From Dehalococcoidia bacterium (GTDB lineage Bacteria > Chloroflexota > Dehalococcoidia > UBA3495), in NCBI GenBank assembly GCA_002708395.1, contig PANP01000046.1:10755-16466 (forward strand): 5,712 nucleotides of DNA. Direction: 5' to 3'. Position numbers and translations under genes: made by a program. Each line of letters begins with the position of its first letter. Position 1 is the stretch's first letter. Below are positions 5,416 through 5,712 of the stretch, one piece after another. Below the pieces are notes generated by a model. That model saw nothing but the letters and a program-made list of their open reading frames with translations, did no database searches and was not told where the DNA came from.

Positions 5416-5712
5416 GCTCCAACTACGGCAATCCCTTACCAGTCATCTTACGAAACCGTCCGGCGCTCCAAGCGATGCCTGCTTCGCCTGTGATTAGACA
5501 AGCGGCCTAACAGCGGCGGATTCCGATTCCACGTTGGTGACCACCACATGTTATTCTGCGCCATGTTCTACGTCAACATTGTTATTGACGTCACAATCGA
5601 GACATGGACGAAGGTAAGCTAAAACTGTTGGTAAGCTTCACTTATTGAAGGGGATAAGTCACGCACTCTCCTCTACCTGTAGGACATTCCCTGGCCGTCC
5701 CGAACCCTATCC
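5416..5712. other. Upstream non-coding stretch with inverted repeats
   Basis: About 300 bases to the right edge hold no ORF with a ribosome binding site or a recognisable product. Structured elements are present: ACGTCAA (5570-5576) pairs with TTGACGT (5585-5591), nested inside CCATGT (5561-5566) and ACATGG (5602-5607). The octamer TGACGTCA (5586-5593) is a perfect palindrome. GGTAAGCT occurs twice (5613-5620 and 5630-5637). No tRNA-like fold was found by eye. Confidence 0.5.

Noticed and set aside
5448..5564. Minus-strand ORF of 38 codons upstream of the operon, beginning MAQNNMWWSP
   Set aside because: It has no ribosome binding site and its start lies in an inverted-repeat arm. The Arg-rich tail gives no family match, so it is more likely chance.
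5563..5622. Plus-strand mini-ORF of 19 codons, beginning MFYVNIVIDV
   Set aside because: It is very short, lacks a ribosome binding site, and its codons are made up of the inverted repeat.

Overview
The window is a piece of a moderately GC-rich bacterial chromosome. It holds one truncated plus-strand gene at the left edge and, after it, genes read leftward on the minus strand. No rRNA, tRNA, CRISPR array, transposase or phage gene was seen. The gene mix is a phosphotriesterase-family hydrolase, an MqnA-like protein, a DUF1800/DUF1501 pair and an NHL propeller protein. The protein style and the hairpin-rich intergenic repeat resemble uncultured Chloroflexota (Dehalococcoidia/SAR202-like). That placement is an inference from recalled family resemblance; nothing in the window is a taxonomic marker.

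Left part (1-1526). The window opens in the last 70 codons of a phosphotriesterase-like metal hydrolase (+), ending at 215 and followed by a small GC hairpin with a T-rich tail. A convergent 78-codon ORF (-, 233-469) of unknown function has a very good ribosome binding site and is probably a real small gene. Bases 470-686 carry no gene, only a weak hairpin after the next gene. At 687-1457 (-) lies a 256-residue MqnA/MqnD-fold protein. It matches the menaquinone (futalosine pathway) chorismate dehydratase family in layout but differs at several usually conserved positions.

Central and right part (1527-5415). Three minus-strand genes form a likely operon, transcribed from right to left: a DUF1800 protein (5350-3944), a DUF1501 protein (3813-2680) and a six-bladed NHL-type beta-propeller protein (2637-1603). 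A sigma70-like promoter (TTGACA, 17-base spacer, TAAAAC) precedes the operon, and a strong 11-bp hairpin terminator at 1527-1567 closes it. The 130-base gap between the first two genes is filled with a composite palindromic repeat of three hairpins.

DUF1800 and DUF1501 proteins are usually encoded side by side and are generally exported. Here none of the three operon proteins has a signal peptide, and an in-frame stop closely upstream of each start rules out a longer N-terminus. The set therefore looks like a cytoplasmic version of this uncharacterised system, with the propeller protein as a likely partner. This is the most interesting observation in the window.

Right end (5416-5712). No convincing gene is present. 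The stretch contains nested inverted repeats and a short direct repeat that may be regulatory.
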